Assembly (NCBI GenBank): GCA_015075405.1
Contig: JABTUK010000001.1
Span: 1,674,001 to 1,738,000 of the forward strand
Direction: 5' to 3'
Source: Anaerolineales bacterium
GTDB lineage: Bacteria; Chloroflexota; Anaerolineae; 4572-78; J111
Length of the DNA stretch: 64,000 nucleotides
The notes under the pieces were generated by a model that was not told where the DNA came from, searched no databases, and worked only from the letters and a program-made list of their open reading frames with translations. This document shows, one piece after another, positions 26,975 to 34,280 of this stretch. A program made the translations under genes and the position numbers. Positions within the stretch are counted from its first letter, which is position 1. Each line of letters opens with the position of its first letter.

Positions 26975-27131
26975 GAGAGCATTCGGAAACTCCAGAGTAA
27001 CCTTTACCACCGGCGCTCGTCCGGCGATGAAGTCGCCGGACGAGGGAACAACGCCCGATTAATCGGGCTAAAGCCGGGTTCATCCGGCGTTGTTGCGCTT
27101 GCGGCCCTGGCAGTTCATGCCAGGGCGGGCG
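26975..27131. repeat. MITE-like dispersed element, copy A
   Basis: It starts GAGAGCATTCGGAAACTCCAG and carries nested hairpins: GTCCGGCGA-TGAAG-TCGCCGGAC, CCCGATTAATCGGG, and CCTGGCAGTTCATGCCAGG. Copy B at 29436-29616 has the same order of modules. Here the element ends at the stop codon of the GCS2 gene (27132), so the right terminus is missing or diverged. Confidence 0.75.
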
Positions 27132-28412
27132 TTAGGCAATTGTTAGATGGGCCAGCAGCCCGGCCAGCCCATGCTGCTGAAAAAGGTGGATCGCCTCTTG
27201 GGCCGGGTTCAGGCCGCGGGCTAAACGGCCAAAGAGCGGCTCGATCAAGCGTTCTTCACCGCGTCCGCGCTGCTGGAGGGCTTGGGCGGCCAGGGTTAGG
27301 ATGCGCTGGAGCATGTCGGGCGCCGGCTGAGGGGCCGCCAGGCCATATTGGATGACCTGCTGCTGGTAGGCTCGTAGGGTAGACCAGGTGTTGGGGCCAA
27401 ACAGGTCGTCAAGGTAAGCTTCAATGGCCGCAGCCGCTTCAATCAAGCCCAGGCCCAGAGCGGCGGCGGCCATGTGTTCGGCCCAGGGCTGCTGGCAGGC
27501 CGGGCGCAGTTCCAGGGTGGCGTGGTTGGTGCGGGCGCGGGCGCTGTTCCAGGTGTAATGCTCGTGGGTTAGATAGGCGGCAAAATCGGGGCCGTGTTCA
27601 GCCAGGTAGGTGGAAAAAGGCCGGTTGTAAGGGGAGTAGGTGTTGTTGTAGCGCAGGATCAGGCAGGTTTCCTCGGCCAGCGTGCCGATAAAGTCGGCTA
27701 CATCGGCGTAGGGCCGTGCGAGCATGCCGTAGCGGTATTTGCCGGCATACGACTCGCTCACCTGCCCCTCGCGGGCGCTGGCGTATTGGCTCACCTGCCC
27801 GCCCCAAACGGGTGAATTGGCGCACAGGGCAATTATTATCGGGGCCATCAGGTTGCCAAAGTTGATCATTTGGACCAGTTCGGCCCGGCTGATGTCTATC
27901 TGCACCTGGTCGCTGGCGGTGAGGGTGAACCAGCGCCAGGCCCCGGCCATAACCTCATCCAGCAGCAAGTAGCGCTGTTTGGGGGTGAGTAACTCTTGCG
28001 TGGGCGGCGTGAGCGGCTGGATGCCGTAGCCCAACACCCGGTAATCCAACTCGCGGGCGGCAGCCACCAACCGGCGCATAGCCGCTTCGTGGGCGGCTTG
28101 CAGTTCAAACAGGTCGGCGCAAGGGCCGGTGATGACCTCGATGGTGCCCAGCCCCACCTCCAACGCGTAGCTGACTTCGTCATCTTCCAAACTGACAATC
28201 AGCCGGGTGGGGTCGTTGCTGTCGTGCTGCGCCCGAAAGTCGCCCCTGGCTTGCAGCGGCCCCCACAAGCGGCGGATATCGGCGGCCTCGCCGGTGGCAG
28301 TGACGACGGGGTACTCCGCTTCGCGGCCAATCGTGCGCGGGCCGTCCAACGTGGGCGGAAAGTGAGAGACAAACTCGGCAGCCAGGGTGTCAATGGTTTG
28401 TTTTAGCGTCAT
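27132..28412 (-). CDS. GCS2-family glutamate-cysteine ligase-like enzyme
   Basis: 426 aa from ATG 28412; a TTG two codons earlier is also possible. TIGREAEYPVV near residue 27 is the ATP/Mg-binding start of the GCS2 family, EVGLGTIEVITGP near 80 is the second core strand, and SYAGKYRYGMLARPY and NHATLELRPACQQP match later conserved blocks. Plant-type and actinobacterial relatives join glutamate to cysteine (glutathione or ergothioneine routes); YbdK-like members use other amines. No second-step ligase is next to it, so the product is uncertain. A self-complementary array occupies the space before the gene, and its ribosome site is weak. Confidence 0.75.
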   Translation of the reverse strand: MTLKQTIDTLAAEFVSHFPPTLDGPRTIGREAEYPVVTATGEAADIRRLWGPLQARGDFRAQHDSNDPTRLIVSLEDDEVSYALEVGLGTIEVITGPCADLFELQAAHEAAMRRLVAAARELDYRVLGYGIQPLTPPTQELLTPKQRYLLLDEVMAGAWRWFTLTASDQVQIDISRAELVQMINFGNLMAPIIIALCANSPVWGGQVSQYASAREGQVSESYAGKYRYGMLARPYADVADFIGTLAEETCLILRYNNTYSPYNRPFSTYLAEHGPDFAAYLTHEHYTWNSARARTNHATLELRPACQQPWAEHMAAAALGLGLIEAAAAIEAYLDDLFGPNTWSTLRAYQQQVIQYGLAAPQPAPDMLQRILTLAAQALQQRGRGEERLIEPLFGRLARGLNPAQEAIHLFQQHGLAGLLAHLTIA

Positions 28413-28423
28413 CGGCAAAATCT

Positions 28424-28503
28424 GTGGAAGGTTGGAAGGTTGGAAGGTTGGAAAAGTTCATTCTTCCAACCTTCCAACCTTCCAGTCCTCCATTCTTCCT
28501 CCT
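28424..28503. repeat. Self-complementary short-period array (GGAAGGTT units)
   Basis: Three copies of GGAAGGTT plus a part copy face TTCCAACC copies, with a CATTCTTCC end. It occupies nearly all of the gap between the HAD and GCS2 genes. Confidence 0.9.
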
Positions 28504-28504
28504 T

Positions 28505-29251
28505 TTATGGCAGTTGTTCAATAATTCCCGGCAAGTCGGCAAAATGGCGGCAGATGGCGCTGGCCTGGGTGGTGGCGCTGCCGCGGTCAATCACGCCGGT
28601 GTAAAGAATGGCCTGCATACCGACGGCCAATGGGCCGGCAATATCGTTGCTCTCGCGGTCGCCCACGTGGACAATCTGGGCCAGGGGTACGCCCAAGCCC
28701 TGGGCCGCCTGCTCAAAAACTACCGGCGCGGGTTTGGATGCGCCCACTTCGTCGGAAAAGACAAAATGGCTAAAGTGACTGAGCAAGCCCTGGCTTTCCA
28801 GCAGGTGGCGCAAGCCCCGGCCGGTGGTGTGGATGGTATCGGAGATGATGCCTAGCTTGTATTTAGCCGCCAGCGCCGCCAGCGCCTCGTGGACGCCGGG
28901 GGCAAAGTCGGGCGGGAGGCGCAGTTCCATCTCTTCGATCTCCTGGACCAGGGTATCAAAGCCGGGGGTGTAAGTGATTTCCAAAAAGGCGTAGCCTTCC
29001 TGCAGCCGCGCCGCCACGCTGGGGGTGACATACTCATTTTTCCAGTAATGGTTGAAGCGCTGGTTGGCGTACTTGAACGCCTCGGCAATCCGCTCGGCAG
29101 GGATGTCGGGGTGGTGGCGAGAAATTTCCTCGGTAAACAGGCGCAGGCGGGCAGCCGGTTTGCTGAGCAAGCCCTGGGCGGCCCGTTTTGGTTCGTCCGA
29201 GTCATCGGCGACGATGGTATCCCAGAAGTCGAAGGTGACGGCTTGGATCAT
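28505..29251 (-). CDS. HAD-superfamily hydrolase
   Basis: 248 aa with AGGAGAA before the ATG. All four HAD motifs are present: I DFWDT (nucleophile Asp8, acid Asp12 replaced by Thr/Ile context DFWDTIV), II GIISDT, III KPAPVVFEQ (Lys), IV HVGDRESND. A helical cap lies between motifs I and II. Most likely a phosphatase for a small phosphorylated metabolite; substrate not evident. It is upstream of the GCS2 gene on the same strand and perhaps co-transcribed. Confidence 0.85.
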   Translation of the reverse strand: MIQAVTFDFWDTIVADDSDEPKRAAQGLLSKPAARLRLFTEEISRHHPDIPAERIAEAFKYANQRFNHYWKNEYVTPSVAARLQEGYAFLEITYTPGFDTLVQEIEEMELRLPPDFAPGVHEALAALAAKYKLGIISDTIHTTGRGLRHLLESQGLLSHFSHFVFSDEVGASKPAPVVFEQAAQGLGVPLAQIVHVGDRESNDIAGPLAVGMQAILYTGVIDRGSATTQASAICRHFADLPGIIEQLP

Positions 29252-29275
29252 GGGCAGTGCTTCTCCTGGTGAAAA

Positions 29276-29332
29276 GGCTAAGGCTGAGGCTGAGGCTAAG
29301 AAATAAGCTTAGCCTCAGCCTCAGCCTTAGCC
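29276..29332. repeat. Perfect 25-bp self-complementary array (GGCTGA units)
   Basis: The left arm 29276-29300 (GGCTAAGGCTGAGGCTGAGG, then CTAAG) is the exact reverse complement of 29308-29332, with a 7-nt loop. This is the cleanest example of the family and the one that shows a period of 6. It lies just before the HAD gene start (upstream of it on the minus strand). Confidence 0.95.
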
Positions 29333-29426
29333 TCTATCTTATTGTTCTCGCTCAAATCGTCAAGTTGGTTGTGTTTGAGTTTGCTCCTGGCCTGTCGACG
29401 CAATGCTTTTGAAGGGTATTCTATGT

Positions 29427-29432
29427 TATAAT
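29427..29432 (+). promoter_or_regulatory. Candidate -10 box upstream of the STAND gene
   Basis: TATAAT lies immediately left of MITE-like copy B and 230 bp before the STAND start; no good -35 is seen. If it is used, the whole element is in the leader of the mRNA. Confidence 0.35.
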
Positions 29433-29435
29433 ATC

Positions 29436-29616
29436 GAGAGCATTCGGAAACTCCAGAGCAAACCTGCCCTCGGCGCTCGTCCGGCGATGAAGTCGCCGGA
29501 CTATGGAACAGCGCCCGATCAATCGGGCTAAAGCCGGGTTCACCCGGCGCTGTAGAGAAGCCCTGGCATTCATGCCGGGGCGAGCGAGACAGGCGAAACA
29601 GTTTTTGAACACTCTC
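29436..29616. mobile_element. MITE-like dispersed element, copy B, with imperfect terminal inverted repeats
   Basis: The left end GAGAGCATTC and right end GAACACTCTC form an 8/10 terminal inverted repeat. Inside are the same three hairpins as copy A, including GTCCGGCGA-TGAAG-TCGCCGGAC. No coding capacity and no clear target-site duplication (flanks ATATC and AATAC). Confidence 0.65.
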
Positions 29617-29661
29617 AATACACCCATCGTACCATGAATTTCAATTGGGAAAGATCCGCCC

Positions 29662-32600
29662 ATGGCCGATTATATCCTACGGAATATCCGTACTCTGCTG
29701 ACCGAAGGATTTTCTGACCGGGAACTGCGCCGCTTTTGTTATGACACGCCGGAGTTCCGACCCGCCTATGACGAGTTGGCTGACCTGACCGGGAAGGCAG
29801 CTATCATTGACGCGCTGTTGGAGTACGCCGACCGGTCCTTGCTGCTCGACAGGGTGCTGGCCTGGGCCAAAGCTGCAAAACCAGCCCGGTATGAGTTGCA
29901 CCAACCTTACGGGTTGTCCTCAGAACCGGCAGCTCGCCTGGGTAAACTCCACTACGTGCCCGAACTGCCGCCCCATTTCCTGCCCCGACCCGACGATCTT
30001 GCCTCGGTCAAAGCTGCGCTGCTGGCAGGGGATAAGTCAATTGCCATTACCGGCGCGACCCGCAAGGTTGGTTTGCAGGGCATGGGCGGCATCGGCAAAT
30101 CGGTGCTGGCGGCGGCGCTAGCTTACGATGACGAGGTGCGGCAAGCCTTCCCCGATGGCATCTTCTGGCTGACTTTGGGCCAGGAACCAAATTTGACCAC
30201 CCGTCAGGCCCAGTTGGCCGAAAGCCTGGGCGATCCGATCCGCATTTTTGGCGATGCGCAGCAGGGCCGCGCCCGTTTGAGCGAACTGCTGGCCGAGCGA
30301 ACTTGCCTGCTGATCCTGGACGACGTGTGGCAGACAGCCCACGCCGAAGCCTTTAACGCCCTGGGGCCGCAAGGCCGGTTACTGTTGACCAGCCGCGATG
30401 CCGCGCTGATCCGAGCCATGGGCGCGGCGGAGCATCGCCTGGGCGTTTTGAGCCAAGCCCAGGCGCTCGAACTGCTGGCGCAGTGGGCCGCCCAGCCGGT
30501 TGAGACGCTTCCACCCGAAGCGAAAACCACTGCCAAGGCGTGCGGCTATCTGCCGTTAGCTCTGGCCATGCTCGGAGCGCAGGTGCGCGGCAAGCCCGAC
30601 CGCTGGGCCAATGTGCTGCATAAACTCCAAACCGCCGACCTGGCTAAAATCCGGCAGGCGTTTCCCCATTACCCCTATCCTAATCTGCTGCTGGCCTTGC
30701 AGGTTAGCGTCGAGGCGCTGGAGCCGGAGCTACAGGCGCGCTACCTGGAACTGGCCGTTTTCCCGGAGGATACGTCCATTCCCGAAGCGGCGGCGCAGAC
30801 CTTGTGGGCAGGGGCAGGGCTGGACGAATACGACATTCAGGATGCGCTGGATACCCTGGTAGATCGCTCCCTGGCCCGGCGCGACGACCGGGGCCGCCTG
30901 AGCCTGCACGACTTGCAATACGATTACGTGCGCAGTTGGCAGCCGGGCGATGTGACTGCCCTGCACGAGCGGCTGGTGGCGGCGTACCGGCAGCAATGCA
31001 CGGACGGTTGGGCCAGCGGGCCGGATGATGGCTATTTCTTCGATCACCTGGCTTATCATCTAGCCGAGGCGGGTCAGCGGGAAGCATTGTATGCCCTGAT
31101 CAGCAAGGAATGGATGGACGCCCAGTTCAAACGCACCTTCTCCCACCGCGCCTTTGCCGACGATGTGGAGCGGGCGATTGCCGTCGCCGGGGCGGAGGAG
31201 CCGCTGAATTTGGTGCAGGTTATTCGCAACTGCTTGATTTATGCCACCCTGGGCGAACTGGCGACGAGTGTGCCGCCAGAGATTTTGGGGGTGCTGGCTC
31301 AGGTGGGGCAGGTGGAGGCTGCTTTGGGCTATGCTTCGCTGATGCAGGAAGCAGAGAAAAAAATCAAAGGAAACTGTTTGATTGGGCAGACTTTGCTGTC
31401 CCGAGGTGATCTAGTTGCTGCCAGACGAGTCTACATACAGACGTTGGAGATTGTTGTAGGTATTAAGGATGATGTCCTGAAAGCGAATACATTGTGTAAT
31501 ATCGCGCCGTCATTGGTTCAGGTTGGTGTGGTGGACCAGGCCCTCCAGGCGGCAGCCGAGATTGAGGATGAAGAACAGAAAACAAGGGTACTGAATTGGA
31601 TAGCAACGGCATTGGTTCAGGTTGGTGTGGTGAATCAGGCCCTCCAGATGGCAGCCGGGATTGAGGATGAAGAACAGAAGGCGAGGGTACTGAATTGGAT
31701 AGCAACGGCATTGGCTGAGACAGGGGCAGTAGATCAGGCCCTCCAGATGGCAGTCGAGATTGAGGATGAAGAACAGAAAGCAGGAGCACTGAGTGGGGTA
31801 GCAAGTGCATTGGCTAAGACAGGGGCAATAGACCAGGCCCTCCAGGTGGCAGTCGAGATTGAGGATGAAGAACAGAAAGCAGGAGCACTGAGTGGGATAG
31901 CAAGGGCATTGGCTCAGATGGGGGCGGTAGATCAGGCCCTACATCTGATAGCCAAGATTGAAGATGAAGAACAGAAAGCAGTGACATTGAGGGACATCGC
32001 GTGGGAGTTGGCTCGGGCCGGGGCGGTGGAACAGGCCCTAAAAGTGGCACATGAGATTGAGGTTGAGTGGTATAAAGCAGAGGCATTGATGAAGGGCATA
32101 ACGGGGGCATTGGCTCGGACCGGGGCGGTGGATCAGGCCCTCCAGGTGGCAGATGGAATTAAGAATGAAAGGCAGAAAGTGTGGGCGCTGAGGAGCATAA
32201 CGTTGGCATTGGCTCGGACGGGGGCGGTGGATCAGGCCCTCCAGGTAGTAGCCGGGATTGAGAAGGAGATGGATAAAGCATTGATGTTGGAGGGGATAGT
32301 GCATATCTTGGCTCGGGCCGGGGCGGTGGAACAAGCCTTGAAGGTGGCGGACGAGATTGAGGTTGAGTTGCATAAAGCGGGGGCATTGGGGGATATCGCA
32401 CAAGCATTGGTCCACGTAGGGGCGGTAGAACAGGCTTTGAAGGTGACAGATGAGATTGAGGATGAAGGGCATAAAGCGTGGGCATTAAGGGACATTGTAC
32501 AGGCATTGGCTCAGGCCGGAGTAGTGGAACAAGCTTTAAAGGTGGCAGACAAGATTGAGGATGAAGGGCATAAAGCGCGGGCATTGAGGGACATTGCGCA

Positions 32601-33084
32601 GGTATTGGTTCAGGCTGGGTCAGTGGAACAGGCTCTGAAGATAATGGCTGCCGGATTTGAGGATGAGGGTTATAAAATGGAGGCTTTGAAAAGTATAGCA
32701 GAGACGCTGGCTCAGACAGGGATGGCTGAACAGGCTCTCCAGGTGGCAACTAAGATTGAAATTGGGGCTGAAAGGCAGAAACCGGAAGAAGCCTGGGCAC
32801 TTGAGGGGTGGGCAGCCTGGTTTGAGGCAGAGATGCAGAAAAAGGCAGCATTGAGGGACATTACACAAGCATTGGCCCAGGCCGGACGAACTACTGAGGC
32901 ATACCCAATTTGGCGTGACTTTTTTATTTCAACTTTTTTAAGTCGTAAGCGGGCCTTTACAATATTACAGCACAGCGCCCCCGCCCTTGCCGCCCTCGAC
33001 CAGGGCGAGACCTTATGGCAAGTATATCAGGCGGTGATGGAGGTGGAGGGATGGTGGAGTGAAAGGCGGAAGGATGAAGGATGA
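29662..33084 (+). CDS. STAND NTPase: effector-associated domain, NB-ARC and 33-residue repeats
   Basis: 1140 aa. Residues 1-72 (IRTLLTEGFSDRELRRFCYD near the start) resemble the EAD7-type effector-associated domain, a helical adaptor. The NB-ARC core has GMGGIGKS (140-147), LILDD (217-221), LLLTSRD near 241, YLPLAL (297-302) and LHD (415-417, equivalent to the plant/Apaf MHD). After ~190 helical residues come 13 near-identical 33-aa repeats (VxQALQVAxxIEDEEQKAxA...LAxxGA), likely a ligand-sensing alpha-solenoid. Such proteins are prokaryotic NLR relatives: binding of a foreign or stress signal would oligomerise them and recruit an effector through the EAD. No matching EAD-bearing effector is visible in the window. 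The last residues (SERRKDEG) come from a GGATGAA array. Confidence 0.8.
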   Translation: MADYILRNIRTLLTEGFSDRELRRFCYDTPEFRPAYDELADLTGKAAIIDALLEYADRSLLLDRVLAWAKAAKPARYELHQPYGLSSEPAARLGKLHYVPELPPHFLPRPDDLASVKAALLAGDKSIAITGATRKVGLQGMGGIGKSVLAAALAYDDEVRQAFPDGIFWLTLGQEPNLTTRQAQLAESLGDPIRIFGDAQQGRARLSELLAERTCLLILDDVWQTAHAEAFNALGPQGRLLLTSRDAALIRAMGAAEHRLGVLSQAQALELLAQWAAQPVETLPPEAKTTAKACGYLPLALAMLGAQVRGKPDRWANVLHKLQTADLAKIRQAFPHYPYPNLLLALQVSVEALEPELQARYLELAVFPEDTSIPEAAAQTLWAGAGLDEYDIQDALDTLVDRSLARRDDRGRLSLHDLQYDYVRSWQPGDVTALHERLVAAYRQQCTDGWASGPDDGYFFDHLAYHLAEAGQREALYALISKEWMDAQFKRTFSHRAFADDVERAIAVAGAEEPLNLVQVIRNCLIYATLGELATSVPPEILGVLAQVGQVEAALGYASLMQEAEKKIKGNCLIGQTLLSRGDLVAARRVYIQTLEIVVGIKDDVLKANTLCNIAPSLVQVGVVDQALQAAAEIEDEEQKTRVLNWIATALVQVGVVNQALQMAAGIEDEEQKARVLNWIATALAETGAVDQALQMAVEIEDEEQKAGALSGVASALAKTGAIDQALQVAVEIEDEEQKAGALSGIARALAQMGAVDQALHLIAKIEDEEQKAVTLRDIAWELARAGAVEQALKVAHEIEVEWYKAEALMKGITGALARTGAVDQALQVADGIKNERQKVWALRSITLALARTGAVDQALQVVAGIEKEMDKALMLEGIVHILARAGAVEQALKVADEIEVELHKAGALGDIAQALVHVGAVEQALKVTDEIEDEGHKAWALRDIVQALAQAGVVEQALKVADKIEDEGHKARALRDIAQVLVQAGSVEQALKIMAAGFEDEGYKMEALKSIAETLAQTGMAEQALQVATKIEIGAERQKPEEAWALEGWAAWFEAEMQKKAALRDITQALAQAGRTTEAYPIWRDFFISTFLSRKRAFTILQHSAPALAALDQGETLWQVYQAVMEVEGWWSERRKDEG
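31531..32760 (+). repeat. Thirteen tandem 99-bp coding repeats in the STAND gene
   Basis: The period is 33 codons. Early units are highly similar at DNA level (GCAGTCGAGATTGAGGATGA and AAGAACAGAAAGCAGGAGCA recur), later ones are more diverged. That pattern suggests recent duplication and possible copy-number variation. Confidence 0.85.
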
Positions 33085-33153
33085 AGGGGGAAACCTGATG
33101 CGTGGTGCGTGGTGCGCCAGAGCAATGAACCGTCTATGCATACGCACCACGAT
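33064..33153. repeat. GGATGAA single arm followed by a GCGTGGT self-complementary array
   Basis: GGCGGAAGGATGAAGGATGA overlaps the STAND stop. Then GATGCGTGGTGCGTGGTGCG faces CGCACCACG near 33143-33151. Two unit types seen elsewhere are placed side by side. Confidence 0.75.
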
Positions 33154-33160
33154 TCATTGT

Positions 33161-33189
33161 TTGACCGGCCCGGTTAGTGCTTCTATAAT
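33161..33189 (+). promoter_or_regulatory. Near-consensus sigma-70-type promoter of the RHH-HNH pair
   Basis: TTGACC (33161-33166), a 17-bp spacer and TATAAT (33184-33189). Transcription would start about 30 bp before the ATG at 33225, leaving room for AGGAAAGG. This implies the pair is a transcription unit of its own. Confidence 0.8.
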
Positions 33190-33224
33190 CAGGTGAGGGT
33201 TTAACTTTCAGGAAAGGCGAATTC

Positions 33225-33659
33225 ATGATGACTACTCAAACAGTAATGCTCGAATTGCCGGATAATCTCTATGAACGGGTGCAGCGAACAGCCCAGATGT
33301 TGCAGCAGCCGGTCGAAGCGTTTCTGCTCGATACGGTGACAACAGCGCTGCCACTGCTCGATGACCTGCCGCCGGAGTTAGCCGAAGATATGGCGGCGCT
33401 GGCTTTGTTGAATGACAAAGCTTTATGGCAAGTAGCCCGGAAAACTTTAGCTAAAGCTAAACAAAAGCGGCTTGATTTCCTGCTTGACCAACAGGGGCGG
33501 GACAAATTGACGGCGGCTGAACGATTAGAATTGGATCAATTAGTGGCTGAATATGAGCGGGTCCTCGTGACCCGTGCTCAAGCGGCGGTGCTGCTCAAGC
33601 AGCGCGGTTACGATGTGTCTGATCCGGCAGTATTTAATAAACCTCTTGCAATCCCATGA
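33225..33659 (+). CDS. RHH-like small protein, putative partner or antitoxin of the HNH nuclease
   Basis: 144 aa, with AGGAAAGG before the ATG. The N-terminus (TVMLELPDNLYERVQRTA, then PVEAFLLDTV) has the strand-helix-helix pattern of ribbon-helix-helix DNA-binding proteins, often the autoregulating half of toxin-antitoxin pairs. The rest is helical and charged (KAKQKRLDFLLDQQGRD, ERLELDQLVAEYERV). Its ATGA overlap with the HNH gene means strict co-expression. Genes of this kind paired with small HNH genes recur in cyanobacteria and Chloroflexota. The antitoxin role is inference. Confidence 0.6.
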   Translation: MMTTQTVMLELPDNLYERVQRTAQMLQQPVEAFLLDTVTTALPLLDDLPPELAEDMAALALLNDKALWQVARKTLAKAKQKRLDFLLDQQGRDKLTAAERLELDQLVAEYERVLVTRAQAAVLLKQRGYDVSDPAVFNKPLAIP

Positions 33660-34084
33660 GCCGTGTCCACATCTCAACTACCATCCGTCGGCGGGTAGCT
33701 GAGGCCGCTCGTTATCGTTGTGGCTATTGCCAAACCCAACAGGCAGTTATTGGTATTCCCCTGCATATTGAGCACATTATTCCGCTGGCTCTCGGCGGCT
33801 CTTCTAACGAAGACAATCTCTGGCTGGCCTGCTCGGCCTGCAACAATTACAAAGGCGTTCAAACGCAAGCCCTCGATCCAGAAACGAAGGAGCAAGTTCT
33901 CCTATTCAACCCTCGTACCCAGCTCTGGGCAGATCACTTTGCATGGAGCGATGATAGGGCTGAAATTATTGGCTTAACTGCGATGGGTCGAGCCACCGTA
34001 GAGGCGCTTAAACTGAACCAACCTCTGATACGACTTGCTCGCCGGCGTTGGGTTGTCGCCGGCTGGCATCCTCCAACCGATTAA
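33656..34084 (+). CDS. Small HNH endonuclease
   Basis: 142 aa. CGYC (20-23) and CSACN (59-63) supply the zinc ligands; HIEHIIPLALGG carries the catalytic His, and NEDNLWLACSACNNYK completes the HNH fold. Length suits stand-alone HNH proteins. The start overlaps the RHH-like gene by four bases. It could be a DNA-cleaving toxin, a defence nuclease or a homing-type enzyme; the tight pairing with a DNA-binding protein favours the first two. Nothing shows the substrate. Confidence 0.85.
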   Translation: MSRVHISTTIRRRVAEAARYRCGYCQTQQAVIGIPLHIEHIIPLALGGSSNEDNLWLACSACNNYKGVQTQALDPETKEQVLLFNPRTQLWADHFAWSDDRAEIIGLTAMGRATVEALKLNQPLIRLARRRWVVAGWHPPTD

Positions 34085-34111
34085 CTCTTACCTCCATAAT
34101 CCTAAACTTTT

Positions 34112-34140
34112 CGGCGGTCGGCGGTCAGCGGTCGGCGGTC
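34112..34140. repeat. Direct CGGCGGT short-period array
   Basis: CGGCGGT-CGGCGGT-CAGCGGT-CGGCGGT-C in one orientation only, between the HNH and PP2C genes. It lacks a complementary arm. Confidence 0.8.
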
Positions 34141-34265
34141 TTTTCCCCAATGAAGGATAGCCTTAAGCAAAGCGTATAAGAACCGTTGATTCGGCGTAGG
34201 GTTAGAGAATATTTCTAAGCCATTACGCTTAGGCACGCCGTTTTATCAAATCCCAAACATAATGT

Positions 34266-34271
34266 TATAAT
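34266..34271 (+). promoter_or_regulatory. Candidate -10 box of the PP2C-like gene, possibly leaderless
   Basis: TATAAT ends 9 bp before the ATG at 34281, and no Shine-Dalgarno sequence lies between. Transcription would begin at or within a few bases of the start codon, implying a leaderless mRNA. The -35 is weak. Confidence 0.5.
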
Positions 34272-34280
34272 CATAAACCT

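Noticed and set aside
26918..27010. Longer N-terminus of the methyltransferase
   Set aside because: The extra codons read into the MITE-like repeat and resemble no methyltransferase N-terminus.
25844..29251. Restriction-modification system around the methyltransferase
   Set aside because: Neighbours are a regulator, a GCS2-family ligase and a HAD hydrolase; no endonuclease motif is present. The HNH gene at 33.7 kb is over 6 kb away on the other strand with its own promoter.
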